Shown piece after piece: positions 17,179-26,018 of a stretch of DNA of 64,000 nt; the stretch's first letter is position 1, and the number at the start of each line of letters is the position of its first letter. The notes under the pieces were generated by a model. That model was given only the letters and a program-made list of their open reading frames with translations, did no database searches and was not told the origin of the DNA. Source of the stretch: CAVPDA01 sp963702495. GTDB taxonomy: Bacteria; Pseudomonadota; Gammaproteobacteria; Burkholderiales; Rhodocyclaceae. Both the position numbers and the translations under genes were made by a program. The DNA lies in the NCBI GenBank assembly GCA_963702495.1, contig CAVPDA010000018.1, forward strand, positions 659,536-723,535. The letters run 5' to 3'.

Positions 17179-18487
17179 GGCTCGCGCCTGTCGGCGGTGC
17201 GTCTGGCGCGCCATCACTGCGCGCAGGAGCTGTTGGGCCTGGCGCGCTTTGACGAGGACGATCTGTACGCCAATCTGGATTGGCTGTGCGAGCACCAGCC
17301 GAGAATCGAGCAGCGTCTATTCGATCAGCATTCGCGTCAAGACCACAGCGGGCTGTTCTTGTACGATGTCACCAGTAGCTATCTGGAAGGCGAACACAAT
17401 GAGCTGGCCGCCTTCGGCTATAACCGTGATGGCAAACGCGGCAAGCGCCAGATCGTGATCGGGCTGCTCTGCGATGCCCAGGGCACGCCCCTTTGCATCG
17501 AGGTGTTCGAAGGCAACACACAGGATCCGACGACCTTCGTCCCGCAGGTGAAGAAGGTGGCGGCGCGTTTCGGCGCTCAGGAGGTGAGCTTCGTGGGCGA
17601 TCGGGGCATGATCAAGAGCGCCCAGATCGAGGCCTTGGGTGAGCGCGGGTTTCACTACATCACCGCCATCACCAAGCCACAGATCGAGCGGCTGCTCAAA
17701 CAGGGCACGTTTCAGATCGGCCTGTTTGACGATGCCCTGGCCGAGGTACAGGAGCATGGCGGCGTGCGCTATGTCCTGCGCCGCAATGGGCAGCGCGCCC
17801 GGGAGATGGCCGATACGCGCCAGGACAAGTATCGGGTACTGGCTCAAGCCGTGAAGATCCAAAATGCGTATCTGGCCGAGCACAAGCGCGCCAAACCCGA
17901 GGTGGCGCTGCGCAAGCTGCAAGCGCATGCGCACAAGCTCGGCGTAAATTCCTGGCTGAGCTTTGGACAACAAGAACGCATCCTCAGCCTCGTTGAGGAT
18001 AGCGAAGCGCTGGCCGAGCTCTCGCGCCTGGATGGCTGCTACGCGTTGAAGACCGATCTGCCGCCGGCGAGTGCCGCCAAGGAGATCGTGCACGCCCGTT
18101 ACAAGGATCTTGCGCAGGTAGAATGGGCTTTTCGCTGCGCCAAGACCACGCACCTCGAGATGCGTCCGATCTTCGTGCGCCGCGCGAGCCGCACGCGCGG
18201 CCATGCCCTGGTCGTCATGCTGGCCTACCGCTTGATCCAGGAGTTGGCCTCACGCTGGAGCGCACTGGACTTAACCGTCCAAGAAGGCATCGACATGCTG
18301 GCCAGCCTGTGCCTGGTCGAGGTACAGGTTGAACGGGCAAGTCCCGTTCAACCAGATTCCCCAGCCCAGCCAGGCCGTTCAGAGTTTGTTGGACGCCGCG
18401 CGCGTGCGTCTGCCCTCTGCCTTGCCCGGCAAGAAGGGCAGCGTGTCCACCAAGGCCAAGCTCCAAAAAAGACGAAAACAAAAATAA
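17179..18487 (+). pseudogene. Truncated, frameshifted IS1634-type transposase
   Basis: From SRLSAVRLARHHCAQELLGL the frame encodes a DDE transposase of the IS1634 group: LYDVTSSYLEG holds the first Asp, SFVGDRGMIK the second, and VEWAFRCAKTTHLEMRPIFVRR the Glu region. About 150 N-terminal residues normal for the family are missing; the frame instead opens in the EVE-like relic. One extra base near 18331 breaks the C-terminus. Read in the next frame, the expected tail (NGQVPFNQIPQPSQAVQSLL...) continues to a TAA at 18485-18487. The element looks inactive. I could not identify terminal inverted repeats. Confidence 0.85.
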
Positions 18488-18552
18488 ATTCAGCCCATTA
18501 GGACATGACTGGCATCGCCTTAAAAAGGGAACATCCGTTTCAAAATCGGCCA

Positions 18553-18577
18553 GAACGCCTTGTGAAGTAAGGCGTTC
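18553..18577. repeat. Perfect 9-bp inverted repeat
   Basis: gaacgcctt and aaggcgttc flank a 7-base loop. There is no T-run, so it is not a clear terminator. It lies in the 195-base gap between the transposase remnant and the toxin-antitoxin pair, and may end transcription of one of them or mark an insertion boundary. Confidence 0.55.
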
Positions 18578-18682
18578 AATGAATTGCCGGTGGGCGAGTC
18601 CGGCAGCAAGAATCCGCTTTGGGTGGGAATCCGGGTGGGACTTCGGGCGCGCTGTCTTTGGACGTTCGCAGACGGTCAGCGA

Positions 18683-19030
18683 TCAGGCGTGTGCCTTGAC
18701 CTGCGCGCTTACGGCGCGCCGTGCTGAAGTCTCGTCGGCCAGATGGTCGATGACCAAGGGCGGCCGGTCAGGGAACTTGGCAACCAGCTCCAGCTTGCCG
18801 CCCATCGCCTCGACGTAGCGGCGCAGCGTCGATAGCAGCATGTCGCTGCGCTTTTCCAGTCGCGAAATCGTGTCCTGACCGACGCCCAGCGTCGCGGCCA
18901 GTTCTTCCTGCGTCTGCGCCACAGCCTGGCGCAAATCCTTGAGCGTCGCCAAATCCGCGGCGCGCGCCTCGATCTTGCCCCGGCGCTTGGCGGGCAAGGC
19001 GGCCATGATCTGGTCAAGCTTTTTTGCCAT
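18683..19030 (-). CDS. higA: XRE-family antitoxin, HigA-like
   Basis: The protein has 115 residues. The central helix-turn-helix reads LRQAVAQTQEELAATLGVGQDTISRLEKRSDMLLSTLRRYVEAMGGKLEL, a standard XRE domain. The N-terminus is basic (MAKKLDQIMAALPAKRRGKIEAR). The start at 19030 lies inside the 3' end of the toxin gene, a 17-base overlap, giving the reversed toxin-first order typical of higBA modules. It should bind its own promoter and neutralise the toxin. Confidence 0.85.
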   Translation of the reverse strand: MAKKLDQIMAALPAKRRGKIEARAADLATLKDLRQAVAQTQEELAATLGVGQDTISRLEKRSDMLLSTLRRYVEAMGGKLELVAKFPDRPPLVIDHLADETSARRAVSAQVKAHA

Positions 19031-19400
19031 GTCGGTGCTCCTTTTCTGCTCGCTGCTGCTCGGCCAGATGCTGGTCAAAGCGCGTATCGGCGACGGAAAT
19101 CAGGCGTTTGTAGAACCGCCGTTGATCCGCCCCCGCCTTGTTGCCGCCGACCAGCAAGATGGCCTGGCGTTTGGGGTCGAACGCGAAAGCCACGCGCCAG
19201 ACCTCGCCTTCCCAACTGAATCGCAACTCCTTCATGTTGGCGTGCCGGGAACCTTTCAGGCGATCCACCGTGGGACGGCCCAGATTCGGCCCGAACTCGC
19301 GCAACAACAGGGCGTGTGCCAGTAACTCATCCTGCAGAGCCTGGGCGTACTCCTGCATCTCGGCTTCGAAGTCGTCGTGAAAGAGAATGTCCCAGCTCAC
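19014..19400 (-). CDS. higB: HigB/RelE-like toxin (phage Gp49-type)
   Basis: The protein has 128 residues, opening MSWDILFHDDFEAEMQEYAQALQDELLAHALLLREFGPNLGRP, followed by the conserved core VDRLKGSRHANMKELRFSWEGEVWRVAFAFDPKRQAILLVGGNKAG and basic FYKRLISVADTRFDQHL. This is the Gp49-like branch of the RelE superfamily, whose members cleave mRNA at the ribosome. The pair sits next to a broken IS in a lower-GC stretch, so it was probably acquired. Confidence 0.87.
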   Translation of the reverse strand: MSWDILFHDDFEAEMQEYAQALQDELLAHALLLREFGPNLGRPTVDRLKGSRHANMKELRFSWEGEVWRVAFAFDPKRQAILLVGGNKAGADQRRFYKRLISVADTRFDQHLAEQQRAEKEHRHGKKA

Positions 19401-19500
19401 GGCTGAATTATGGACTTAACAGCATATGGACTGCAATACATGTCTCTGAGCGGTGCCGGATTCCCTTGGACCGCTCCGTCACGGCGCTTGCAAACCCCAA

Positions 19501-19506
19501 TATAAT
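19501..19506 (+). promoter_or_regulatory. Candidate -10 element of the EVE gene
   Basis: A perfect tataat lies 40 bases before the EVE start in a locally AT-rich leader. No good -35 hexamer stands 16-18 bases upstream, so promoter strength is unclear. Confidence 0.4.
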
Positions 19507-19546
19507 CAATGCATCAAAAGCATTAAAGGATTTTGAAAGAGTTGAT

Positions 19547-20020
19547 ATGCGCTACTGGCTGATGAAATCCGAGCCGTCCGAAGTTTCCATCGACGATCTG
19601 GCGGCGGCGCCGGGTCAGAGCGTGGCCTGGTTCGGCGTGCGCAACTACCTGGCGCGAAACTTCATGCGCGACCAGATGCGGCGCGGCGACGGGGTGTTGT
19701 TCTACCATTCGAGTTGCGCCGAGCCGGGCATCGCCGGCATCTGCCAGGTGTCGAAGCTCGCCTACCCGGACGAGACCCAGTTCGATCCCGACAGCAAGTA
19801 CTTCGACGCCAAGGCGACCCGCGACAATCCGCGCTGGATGAACGTCAACGTCAAACTGGTGCGCAAGACGCGGCTGGTGGGACTGGCGGAACTGCGCGCG
19901 CACCCGGAACTGGCGCAGATGCAGGTGCTGCAGCGGGGCAACCGGCTGTCGATCACGCCGGTCGATCCCGCGCACTGGAAATTCATCCTGAAGCTGGCGC
20001 AGCGGCCGGCGGGAAGCTGA
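19547..20020 (+). CDS. EVE-domain protein
   Basis: The protein has 157 residues spanning one EVE (PUA-like) domain: MRYWLMKSEPSEVSIDDLAA at the start, WFGVRNYLARNFMRDQMRRGDGVLFYHSSC, GICQVSKLAYPDETQFDPDSKYFDAKA, and a C-terminal RLSITPVDPAHWKFILKLA. EVE proteins resemble the readers of modified bases (YTH, PUA) and bacterial members are linked to modified RNA or DNA. It is a stand-alone version. It lies 2.5 kb from the 6S RNA, with the IS and toxin-antitoxin region between, and a relic of a similar start adjoins the 6S RNA. Confidence 0.9.
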   Translation: MRYWLMKSEPSEVSIDDLAAAPGQSVAWFGVRNYLARNFMRDQMRRGDGVLFYHSSCAEPGIAGICQVSKLAYPDETQFDPDSKYFDAKATRDNPRWMNVNVKLVRKTRLVGLAELRAHPELAQMQVLQRGNRLSITPVDPAHWKFILKLAQRPAGS

Positions 20021-20079
20021 CGCGGCGGCACCGCCGCCAGCGGCCGGCTCTCCGCCGGGCTGGCGGATGCCGGTGCCAA

Positions 20080-21606
20080 TCAGGCCAGACCCAGCTTCTG
20101 CGCCAGTCCGATGCGCTGCAGCTTGCCGGTGGCGCCCTTGGGAATCTCGGGCAGGAACAGGATCTTCTTCGGCACCTTGTAGTCCGCCAGCCGCTTCGCG
20201 GCGAATTCGCGGATCTCCTTCTCCGTCGCCGCCGCCCCCTCGCGCAGTACGACGACGGCGCCCACCTCCTCGCCCAGCTTGTCGTGCGGAATGGCGAAGG
20301 TGACCACCTGCTGCACGGCGGGATGGTCCATCAGCACCTCGTCCACCTCGCGCGGCGAGATTTTTTCGCCGCCGCGGTTGATGATTTCCTTGAGCCGGCC
20401 GGTGATGGTGAGGTAGCCCTCGTCGTCCATCACGCCCTGGTCGCCGGTGCGGAACCAGCCGTGGGTGAAGCCTTCCGCGTTGGCCTTGGGGTTGTTCTCG
20501 TAGCCCGTGGTCACGTTCTCGCCGCGAATCACGACCTCGCCGGTGGCGCCCGCCGCCAGCAGCCTGCCCTCCGCATCCATCACCGCCACCTCGGGTCCGG
20601 CCGCGATGCCCACCGTTCCCGGCTTGCGCGCCTTCGGCGGCAGCGGGTTGCTCGCCATCTGGTGCGCCGCCTCGGTCATGCCGTAGGACTCCAGCAGCGG
20701 GGCGTGGAAGGTCTCCTCCAGTTCGCGGATCACCTGCGTCGGCATGGCCGAAGAGGAGGAGCGGATGAAGCGCAGGGGGTAGCGGGCGATGATTTCCTTG
20801 TTGTTGGCGGCGCGCCCGAGGATCGCCTGGTGCATGGTCGGGACCGCCGTGTACCAGGTCGGCTTCGCTTCATCCATCCAGGCGAAGAACTTGAGCGCGT
20901 TGAAGCCCGGCGTGCAGCAGACATAGCCGCCGGCGGAGAGCGGCGCCAGCACGCCCGCGATCAGGCCGTGGATGTGGAACAGGGGCATGATGTTCAGCCC
21001 CCGGTCCTGCGCCGTCAGGGCAAGGGTGTCGCGCACGTTGCGCGCCGAGGCGCAGACATTGCGCTGCGACAGGGGCACGATCTTCGGCCGCGAAGTGGTG
21101 CCGGAGGTGTGCAGCACCAGGGCGACGTCGTCCGCCGCGGCATAGCCGGAGTGCGCCGCAGCGGCCCCGGTCGGCGCAGCGGCATTCAGCTCGAAGCTGC
21201 CCGCCCCCCGCTCCGGGTGGGCGCTCAGCTCGATGATGGGGACGTTCAGCTTCTTCGCCACGCCGACGGCGGGGGAGTCGCTGCCCTGCGCCACGATCAG
21301 GGCCTTGGCGTTGAGATCGGAGAGATAGAACTCGAATTCGTCCGCCCGATAGCCCGGATTCAGCGGCGCAGCCGTCGCACCGGCGGCGACGGCGAGGAAG
21401 GCGGTGGCCATCTCCGGGCCGTTCGCCAGCACGATGCCGATGCGGTCGTTGCGCCCCACGCCCAGGGCGTTGTAGGCGGCGATGGTGTCGGCAACGAGCT
21501 TGCGCAGCGCGGCATGGGTGAGCCCGGGGACGCCGGGCGCGGCGATGGCGGTCGCGCCGTCGGCGCCGGTGACAAGCATTTCCTTGAGCGTGGTGAAAGC
21601 GGTCAT
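20080..21606 (-). CDS. AMP-forming acyl-CoA ligase, oxalate-CoA ligase-like
   Basis: The protein has 508 residues and is an ANL-superfamily adenylate-forming enzyme. Motifs in order are VLHTSGTTSRPKIVPLSQRN (phosphate loop), ESYGMTEAAHQM, WFRTGDQGVMDDEGYLTITGRLKEIINRGGEKISP (hinge) and PKGATGKLQRIGL, whose Lys is catalytic. The overall pattern resembles the Pcs60/AAE3 oxalyl-CoA synthetase clade more than long-chain ligases, but the substrate is uncertain. It is divergent from tctC across a 274-base gap, suggesting that it activates an acid imported by TctCBA. Start at ATG 21606. Confidence 0.85.
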   Translation of the reverse strand: MTAFTTLKEMLVTGADGATAIAAPGVPGLTHAALRKLVADTIAAYNALGVGRNDRIGIVLANGPEMATAFLAVAAGATAAPLNPGYRADEFEFYLSDLNAKALIVAQGSDSPAVGVAKKLNVPIIELSAHPERGAGSFELNAAAPTGAAAAHSGYAAADDVALVLHTSGTTSRPKIVPLSQRNVCASARNVRDTLALTAQDRGLNIMPLFHIHGLIAGVLAPLSAGGYVCCTPGFNALKFFAWMDEAKPTWYTAVPTMHQAILGRAANNKEIIARYPLRFIRSSSSAMPTQVIRELEETFHAPLLESYGMTEAAHQMASNPLPPKARKPGTVGIAAGPEVAVMDAEGRLLAAGATGEVVIRGENVTTGYENNPKANAEGFTHGWFRTGDQGVMDDEGYLTITGRLKEIINRGGEKISPREVDEVLMDHPAVQQVVTFAIPHDKLGEEVGAVVVLREGAAATEKEIREFAAKRLADYKVPKKILFLPEIPKGATGKLQRIGLAQKLGLA

Positions 21607-21880
21607 TTTCTCTCTCGTCAATCGTGGAAGCGGAATGGCGTTGGGCGGTGGTCCGACGGGTTGCAGCTGTGCCCCGGGACTTGCCCGCAAGTCTCGCGCA
21701 GGCGCTTCATTCTACATCCGCCGACGGCTGCGAACCGGCATCCCCTGTCGCCGCGCATTCATGACAGCAGGGCATCGGCCTGCTATGCTCTTGTGCGGTA
21801 CGATCGGTTGCATGAAACGGCTTCAGGGGCGTGGCCGACGCGCGATTTCCCGACATAGACAACAAATAGGAGGCAGAGGA

Positions 21881-22894
21881 GTGTTCAAGCGTCAACGTAC
21901 GGCCCTGGGACGGGGCATCATGTTCAGCCTGGCGGCGGTGTTCGCCGCCGCTGCAGGTACCGCCGCGGCCTGGGAGCCGACCAAGCAGGTGGAATTCGTG
22001 GTTCCCGCCGGTACCGGCGGCGGTGCCGACCAGATGGCGCGCTTCATCCAGGGCGTGGTGACGAAACACAGCCTGATGAAGCAGCCGCTGGTGGTGGTGA
22101 ACAAGGGCGGCGGCGCCGGTGCCGAGGGTTTCCTCGAGGTCAAGAACGCCAAGGGCGACCCGCACAAGATCATCATCACCCTCTCCAATCTGTTCACCAC
22201 GCCGCTGGCGACCGGCGTCCCGTTCAACTGGAAGGACATGACCCCGGTGGCGATGCTGGCGCTCGACCAGTTCGTGCTCTGGGTGAATGCCGATTCTCCC
22301 TACAAGACCGCCAAGGACTACATGGACGCGGTCAAGGCCGCCCCCGACAACACGTTCAAGATGGCCGGCACCGGGTCGAAGCAGGAGGACCAGATCATCA
22401 CGGTGGCGATCGAGAAGGCCGAAGGCAAGAAGTTCATCTACGTTCCCTTCAAGGGCGGCGGCGATGTCGCGGTGCAACTGGTCGGCGGCCACGTGAATTC
22501 GACGGTCAACAATCCGATCGAGGCCGTGGCCCACTGGCGCGGCGGCAAGCTGCGCCCGCTCTGCGTCTTCGACGACGAGCGCATGCCCTTCAAGGGCAAG
22601 ATCACGGATACCCAGTCGTGGAACGACATCCCTTCGTGCAAGGAGGCGGGTGTCGGTGTCGATTACCTGATGCTGCGCGGCATCTTCATGCCTCCGGGTG
22701 TCACGCCCGAACAGACGGCCTACTATGTCGAACTGATGAAGAAAGTGCGTGCCACTCCGGATTGGAAGGAGTTCATGGAGAAAGGCGCTTTCAAGGACAC
22801 CTTCATGACGGGCAAGGAATTCGCCGACTGGAGCGCGAAGGCCGAGGCGACCCATCGCACCCTGATGCAGGAAGCGGGTTTCCTCGCCAAGTAG
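21881..22894 (+). CDS. tctC: Tripartite tricarboxylate transporter solute-binding protein
   Basis: The protein has 337 residues. I chose the GTG at 21881 because it follows the strong site aggaggcagagga; the frame is open further upstream. A signal peptide (IMFSLAAVFAAAAGTAAAW) is followed by EFVVPAGTGGGADQMARFIQ, the conserved TctC ligand-binding beginning, then FKMAGTGSKQEDQIITVAIE and FIYVPFKGGGDVAVQLVGGHVNSTVNNPIE. It binds a carboxylate in the periplasm and delivers it to TctAB. First gene of tctCBA. Confidence 0.9.
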   Translation: MFKRQRTALGRGIMFSLAAVFAAAAGTAAAWEPTKQVEFVVPAGTGGGADQMARFIQGVVTKHSLMKQPLVVVNKGGGAGAEGFLEVKNAKGDPHKIIITLSNLFTTPLATGVPFNWKDMTPVAMLALDQFVLWVNADSPYKTAKDYMDAVKAAPDNTFKMAGTGSKQEDQIITVAIEKAEGKKFIYVPFKGGGDVAVQLVGGHVNSTVNNPIEAVAHWRGGKLRPLCVFDDERMPFKGKITDTQSWNDIPSCKEAGVGVDYLMLRGIFMPPGVTPEQTAYYVELMKKVRATPDWKEFMEKGAFKDTFMTGKEFADWSAKAEATHRTLMQEAGFLAK

Positions 22895-22906
22895 AGGCGC
22901 GCGTTC

Positions 22907-23416
22907 ATGGACCCCAACCAGCAAGGCGATCGGCCGTCACGGCTGACGGTGGCGATGGCCGACCTGGCGGTGGCCGCCGTGGTCGCCCTGCTCGGCCTGG
23001 TCGTAATCTTCGACAGCCGGCGCATCGGCACCGGCTGGGCCGACGATGGCCCGCAGGCCGGCTATTTTCCGTTCTACATCGGTATCCTGATGACCGGCGC
23101 TTCCGTGGTCGTGTTCTTCCACACGCTGCATAGCTGGGTCGAGCACCGCGCCTGGTTCGCCACCGTGAATCAGTTGCGGCACGTCTATTCGGTGCTGCTG
23201 CCGACCTGCATCTATGTCGGCGCGATCTACCTCGTCGGCATCTACCTGGCGTCGGCGGTGTTCATCGGCTGGTTCATGATGCGGCACGGAAAGTTCGGCT
23301 GGCTGCTGGCGCTGCCGGTGAGCGTGGGCGTGCCGCTGTTCCTGTTCATGCTGTTCGAGAAGTGGTTCCTGGTGCCGCTGCCCAAGGGACCTCTGGAGCG
23401 CCTGCTCGGCTATTGA
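22907..23416 (+). CDS. tctB: Tripartite tricarboxylate transporter small membrane subunit
   Basis: The protein has 169 residues with four hydrophobic segments: AVAAVVALLGLVVIF, YFPFYIGILMTGASVVVFF, YSVLLPTCIYVGAIYLVGIYLASAVFIGWF, and LLALPVSVGVPLFLFMLFE. Size and position between tctC and tctA identify it as TctB. It starts 12 bases after tctC. Confidence 0.88.
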   Translation: MDPNQQGDRPSRLTVAMADLAVAAVVALLGLVVIFDSRRIGTGWADDGPQAGYFPFYIGILMTGASVVVFFHTLHSWVEHRAWFATVNQLRHVYSVLLPTCIYVGAIYLVGIYLASAVFIGWFMMRHGKFGWLLALPVSVGVPLFLFMLFEKWFLVPLPKGPLERLLGY

Positions 23417-23470
23417 CCGGGGAGGGTCTGCCGGTGCAAGGCCGCGGACCGACACCACAAAGGGGAGGTC

Positions 23471-24970
23471 GTGGAAGAACTCACCAATCTGATGCAGGGC
23501 TTCGCGGTGGCGATGACCTGGCACAACCTGCTGTTCATGCTGGTGGGCATCGTGCTCGGCGTGCTGATCGGCGTGCTCCCCGGCCTGGGGGGCGCCAACG
23601 GCGTGGCCATCCTGCTGCCGCTCACCTTCAGCATGCCGCCCACCTCGGCCATCATCATGCTTTCCTGCATCTACTGGGGTGCGCTGTTCGGCGGTGCGAT
23701 CACCTCCATCCTGTTCAACATTCCGGGCGAGCCGTGGTCGGTGGCCACCACCTTCGACGGCTACCCGCTCGCCCAGCAGGGGCGGGCGGGAGAGGCGCTC
23801 ACCGCAGCGTTCACGTCCTCCTTCGTCGGCGCGCTGGCAGCGGTGATCGTCATCACCTTCCTCGCGCCGCTGGTGGCGAAGTTCGCCCTCAAGTTCGGCC
23901 CGGCGGAGTTCTTCGCCGTCCAATTTCTCACCTTCGCCAGCTTCGTCGGCATGACGCGCACCCATCCGGCCAAGACGGTGGCGGCGATGATGATCGGCTT
24001 TGCGCTGGCCGCCGTGGGCATGGATACGGTCACCGGCCAGTTGCGCCTGACTTTCGGCTCCCATGAACTGATGCGCGGTTTCGATTTTCTGGTAGCGGTG
24101 ATCGGCCTGTTCGGGCTGGGCGAGATCCTGCTCACCATGGAGGAGGGCCTTGCCTTCAAGGGCGGCAGCGCGAAGATGAATCCCCGCGTCGTGCTCCACA
24201 CCTGGGCGGTGCTGCCGCGCTACTGGCTCACGGCGCTGCGCGCCACGCTCATCGGCTGCTGGATGGGCATCACGCCGGGCGGGGCGACGCCGGCATCCTT
24301 CATGAGCTACGGCATGGCGAAGCGCCTGTCCAAGAACGGGGAGAATTTCGGCAAAGGCGAACTGGAGGGCGTGGTGGCGCCCGAAACGGCGGCCCATGCC
24401 GCCGGCACCGCCGCGCTGCTGCCCATGCTCACCCTCGGCATTCCCGGCTCCCCCACCGCCGCCGTGCTGCTGGGCGGCCTGCTGATCTGGGGCCTGCAGC
24501 CGGGGCCGCTGCTCTTCGTCGAGCAGAAGGAATTCGTGTGGGGCCTGATCGCCAGCATGTACCTCGGCAACATCGTCGGCCTGATCATCGTCCTCACCAC
24601 CGTGCCGTGGTGGGCGGCGATCCTGCGCATCCCCTTCAGCATCATCGCGCCGGTGATCATCGTCATCTGCGCCATCGGCGCCTACACGGTGCACAACGCC
24701 CTGCTCGATGTGGTGCTGATGATCGTGTTCGGCGTCGTCGGCTACATCTTCAAGAAGCTCAACTACCCGCTCGCGCCGCTGGTGCTCGCCCTGGTGCTGG
24801 GCGATCTGGCGGAGGCCAGCTTCCGCCAGGCGATGCTCATGTCGCAGGGCAGCCTCGCCATATTCTGGGCCAACGGCCTGGTGGCGACCATCATGGCGCT
24901 GGGCATGCTGATGCTGTTCTGGCAGCCGCTCAATGCGCTGTTGGGGCGCCGGCGCAGAGTGGCGCACTGA
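23471..24970 (+). CDS. tctA: Tripartite tricarboxylate transporter large permease
   Basis: The protein has 499 residues, starting at GTG 23471 after the site aggggagg. It is a polytopic membrane protein with the TctA hallmarks GVLIGVLPGLGGANGVAILLPLTF near the N-terminus, IYWGALFGGAITSILFNIPGEPWSVATTFDGYPLAQQG, and the repeated half GVVAPETAAHAAGTAALLPMLTLGIPGSPTAAVLLGGLLIWGLQPG. It is the proton- or sodium-coupled permease of the system. It ends 21 bases before the convergent reductase gene. Confidence 0.93.
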   Translation: MEELTNLMQGFAVAMTWHNLLFMLVGIVLGVLIGVLPGLGGANGVAILLPLTFSMPPTSAIIMLSCIYWGALFGGAITSILFNIPGEPWSVATTFDGYPLAQQGRAGEALTAAFTSSFVGALAAVIVITFLAPLVAKFALKFGPAEFFAVQFLTFASFVGMTRTHPAKTVAAMMIGFALAAVGMDTVTGQLRLTFGSHELMRGFDFLVAVIGLFGLGEILLTMEEGLAFKGGSAKMNPRVVLHTWAVLPRYWLTALRATLIGCWMGITPGGATPASFMSYGMAKRLSKNGENFGKGELEGVVAPETAAHAAGTAALLPMLTLGIPGSPTAAVLLGGLLIWGLQPGPLLFVEQKEFVWGLIASMYLGNIVGLIIVLTTVPWWAAILRIPFSIIAPVIIVICAIGAYTVHNALLDVVLMIVFGVVGYIFKKLNYPLAPLVLALVLGDLAEASFRQAMLMSQGSLAIFWANGLVATIMALGMLMLFWQPLNALLGRRRRVAH

Positions 24971-24991
24971 CTGCGCCGGGCGGCGGGAGGA

Positions 24992-25999
24992 TCAGGGCAG
25001 CGGCTGGACCTGCAGCCGCCCGCGCTGGTCGGTGAGGGTGCGGGAGAGCAGGGCGCAGCAGGCGTACACCGCATCGATGTGGGGCGTCGGCGTCTGGGTC
25101 AGCCGTCCCAGTTCGATCACCGACCCGACCAGCGCCTCCAGTTCGATGACGCGGCCATGCTCGACGTCCTGCAGCATCGAAGTCTTGTGCTCGCCCACCG
25201 CTTCGGCGCCGGCGATGCGCTTGTCGATGGAAATGCGAAAGCGTACGCCGAGCTTCTCGGCGATGGCCTGCGCCTCCTGCATCATGTCGGCGGCGAGCTG
25301 CCGCGTCTGCGGGAAGCGGCAGATCTGGGCCAGGGTGCCGTGGGTCAGCGCGCTCACCGGATTGAAGGTGAGATTGCCCCACAGCTTGAGCCAGATCTCG
25401 GCGCGGATGTCCGACGACACCGGCGCCTTGAAGCCGGCACGGGTGAGCGCCTCGGAGATGCGGCTGACGCGTTCCGATTTCGAGCCGTCGGGTTCGCCCA
25501 GGGTGAAGCGGTTGCCCTCGATCACCTTGACGACGCCGGGGGCGACGAGCTCGGCCGCCGGATAGACGACGCTGCCGATGATGCGCTCGTCGGCGATGTT
25601 GGCCGCGATCGTGCCCTCGGGGTCCACCGACTGCACCGCACGGCCCTCGAACTCTCCGCCGTGCTTGTAGAAATACCACCACGGGATGCCGTTCTGCAGC
25701 GTGACCACGGCGGTGTCGGGGCCGCACAGGGCGCCCAGGTCGCGCGCCACCGGCGTCACCTGATGCGCCTTGAGGGCGAGCAGCACCACGTCGTGGGGGC
25801 CGGCTTCGGCGATGGCGGCAGCGCGCACGCCCGCGGCCACGCGTTCGCTGCCGTCCTCCTCGATGATCTTGAAGCCGTTGGCGCGTATCGCCTGCAGGTT
25901 GGCGCCGCGGGCGATGAAGGTCACCTCTTCGCCGGCCAGCGCCAGCCGCGCTCCCAGAAAGCCGCCGATCGAGCCGGCGCCCACCACTGCGATCTTCAT
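24992..25999 (-). CDS. Ketopantoate reductase (ApbA/PanE) family protein
   Basis: The protein has 335 residues. An NADP-binding N-terminus MKIAVVGAGSIGGFLGARLA leads to LLALKAHQVTPVARDL and VVTLQNGIPWW. The helical C-terminal domain has AEIWLKLWGNLTFNPVSALTHGTL with the conserved catalytic Lys and Asn. PanE makes pantoate for CoA synthesis, but this family also includes catabolic 2-oxo acid reductases. It forms an operon with the FAH-family gene (19-base gap) next to tctCBA, so a catabolic role is as likely as pantothenate synthesis. Confidence 0.82.
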   Translation of the reverse strand: MKIAVVGAGSIGGFLGARLALAGEEVTFIARGANLQAIRANGFKIIEEDGSERVAAGVRAAAIAEAGPHDVVLLALKAHQVTPVARDLGALCGPDTAVVTLQNGIPWWYFYKHGGEFEGRAVQSVDPEGTIAANIADERIIGSVVYPAAELVAPGVVKVIEGNRFTLGEPDGSKSERVSRISEALTRAGFKAPVSSDIRAEIWLKLWGNLTFNPVSALTHGTLAQICRFPQTRQLAADMMQEAQAIAEKLGVRFRISIDKRIAGAEAVGEHKTSMLQDVEHGRVIELEALVGSVIELGRLTQTPTPHIDAVYACCALLSRTLTDQRGRLQVQPLP

Positions 26000-26018
26000 G
26001 CTTCGCCTCGCTTCCGTA

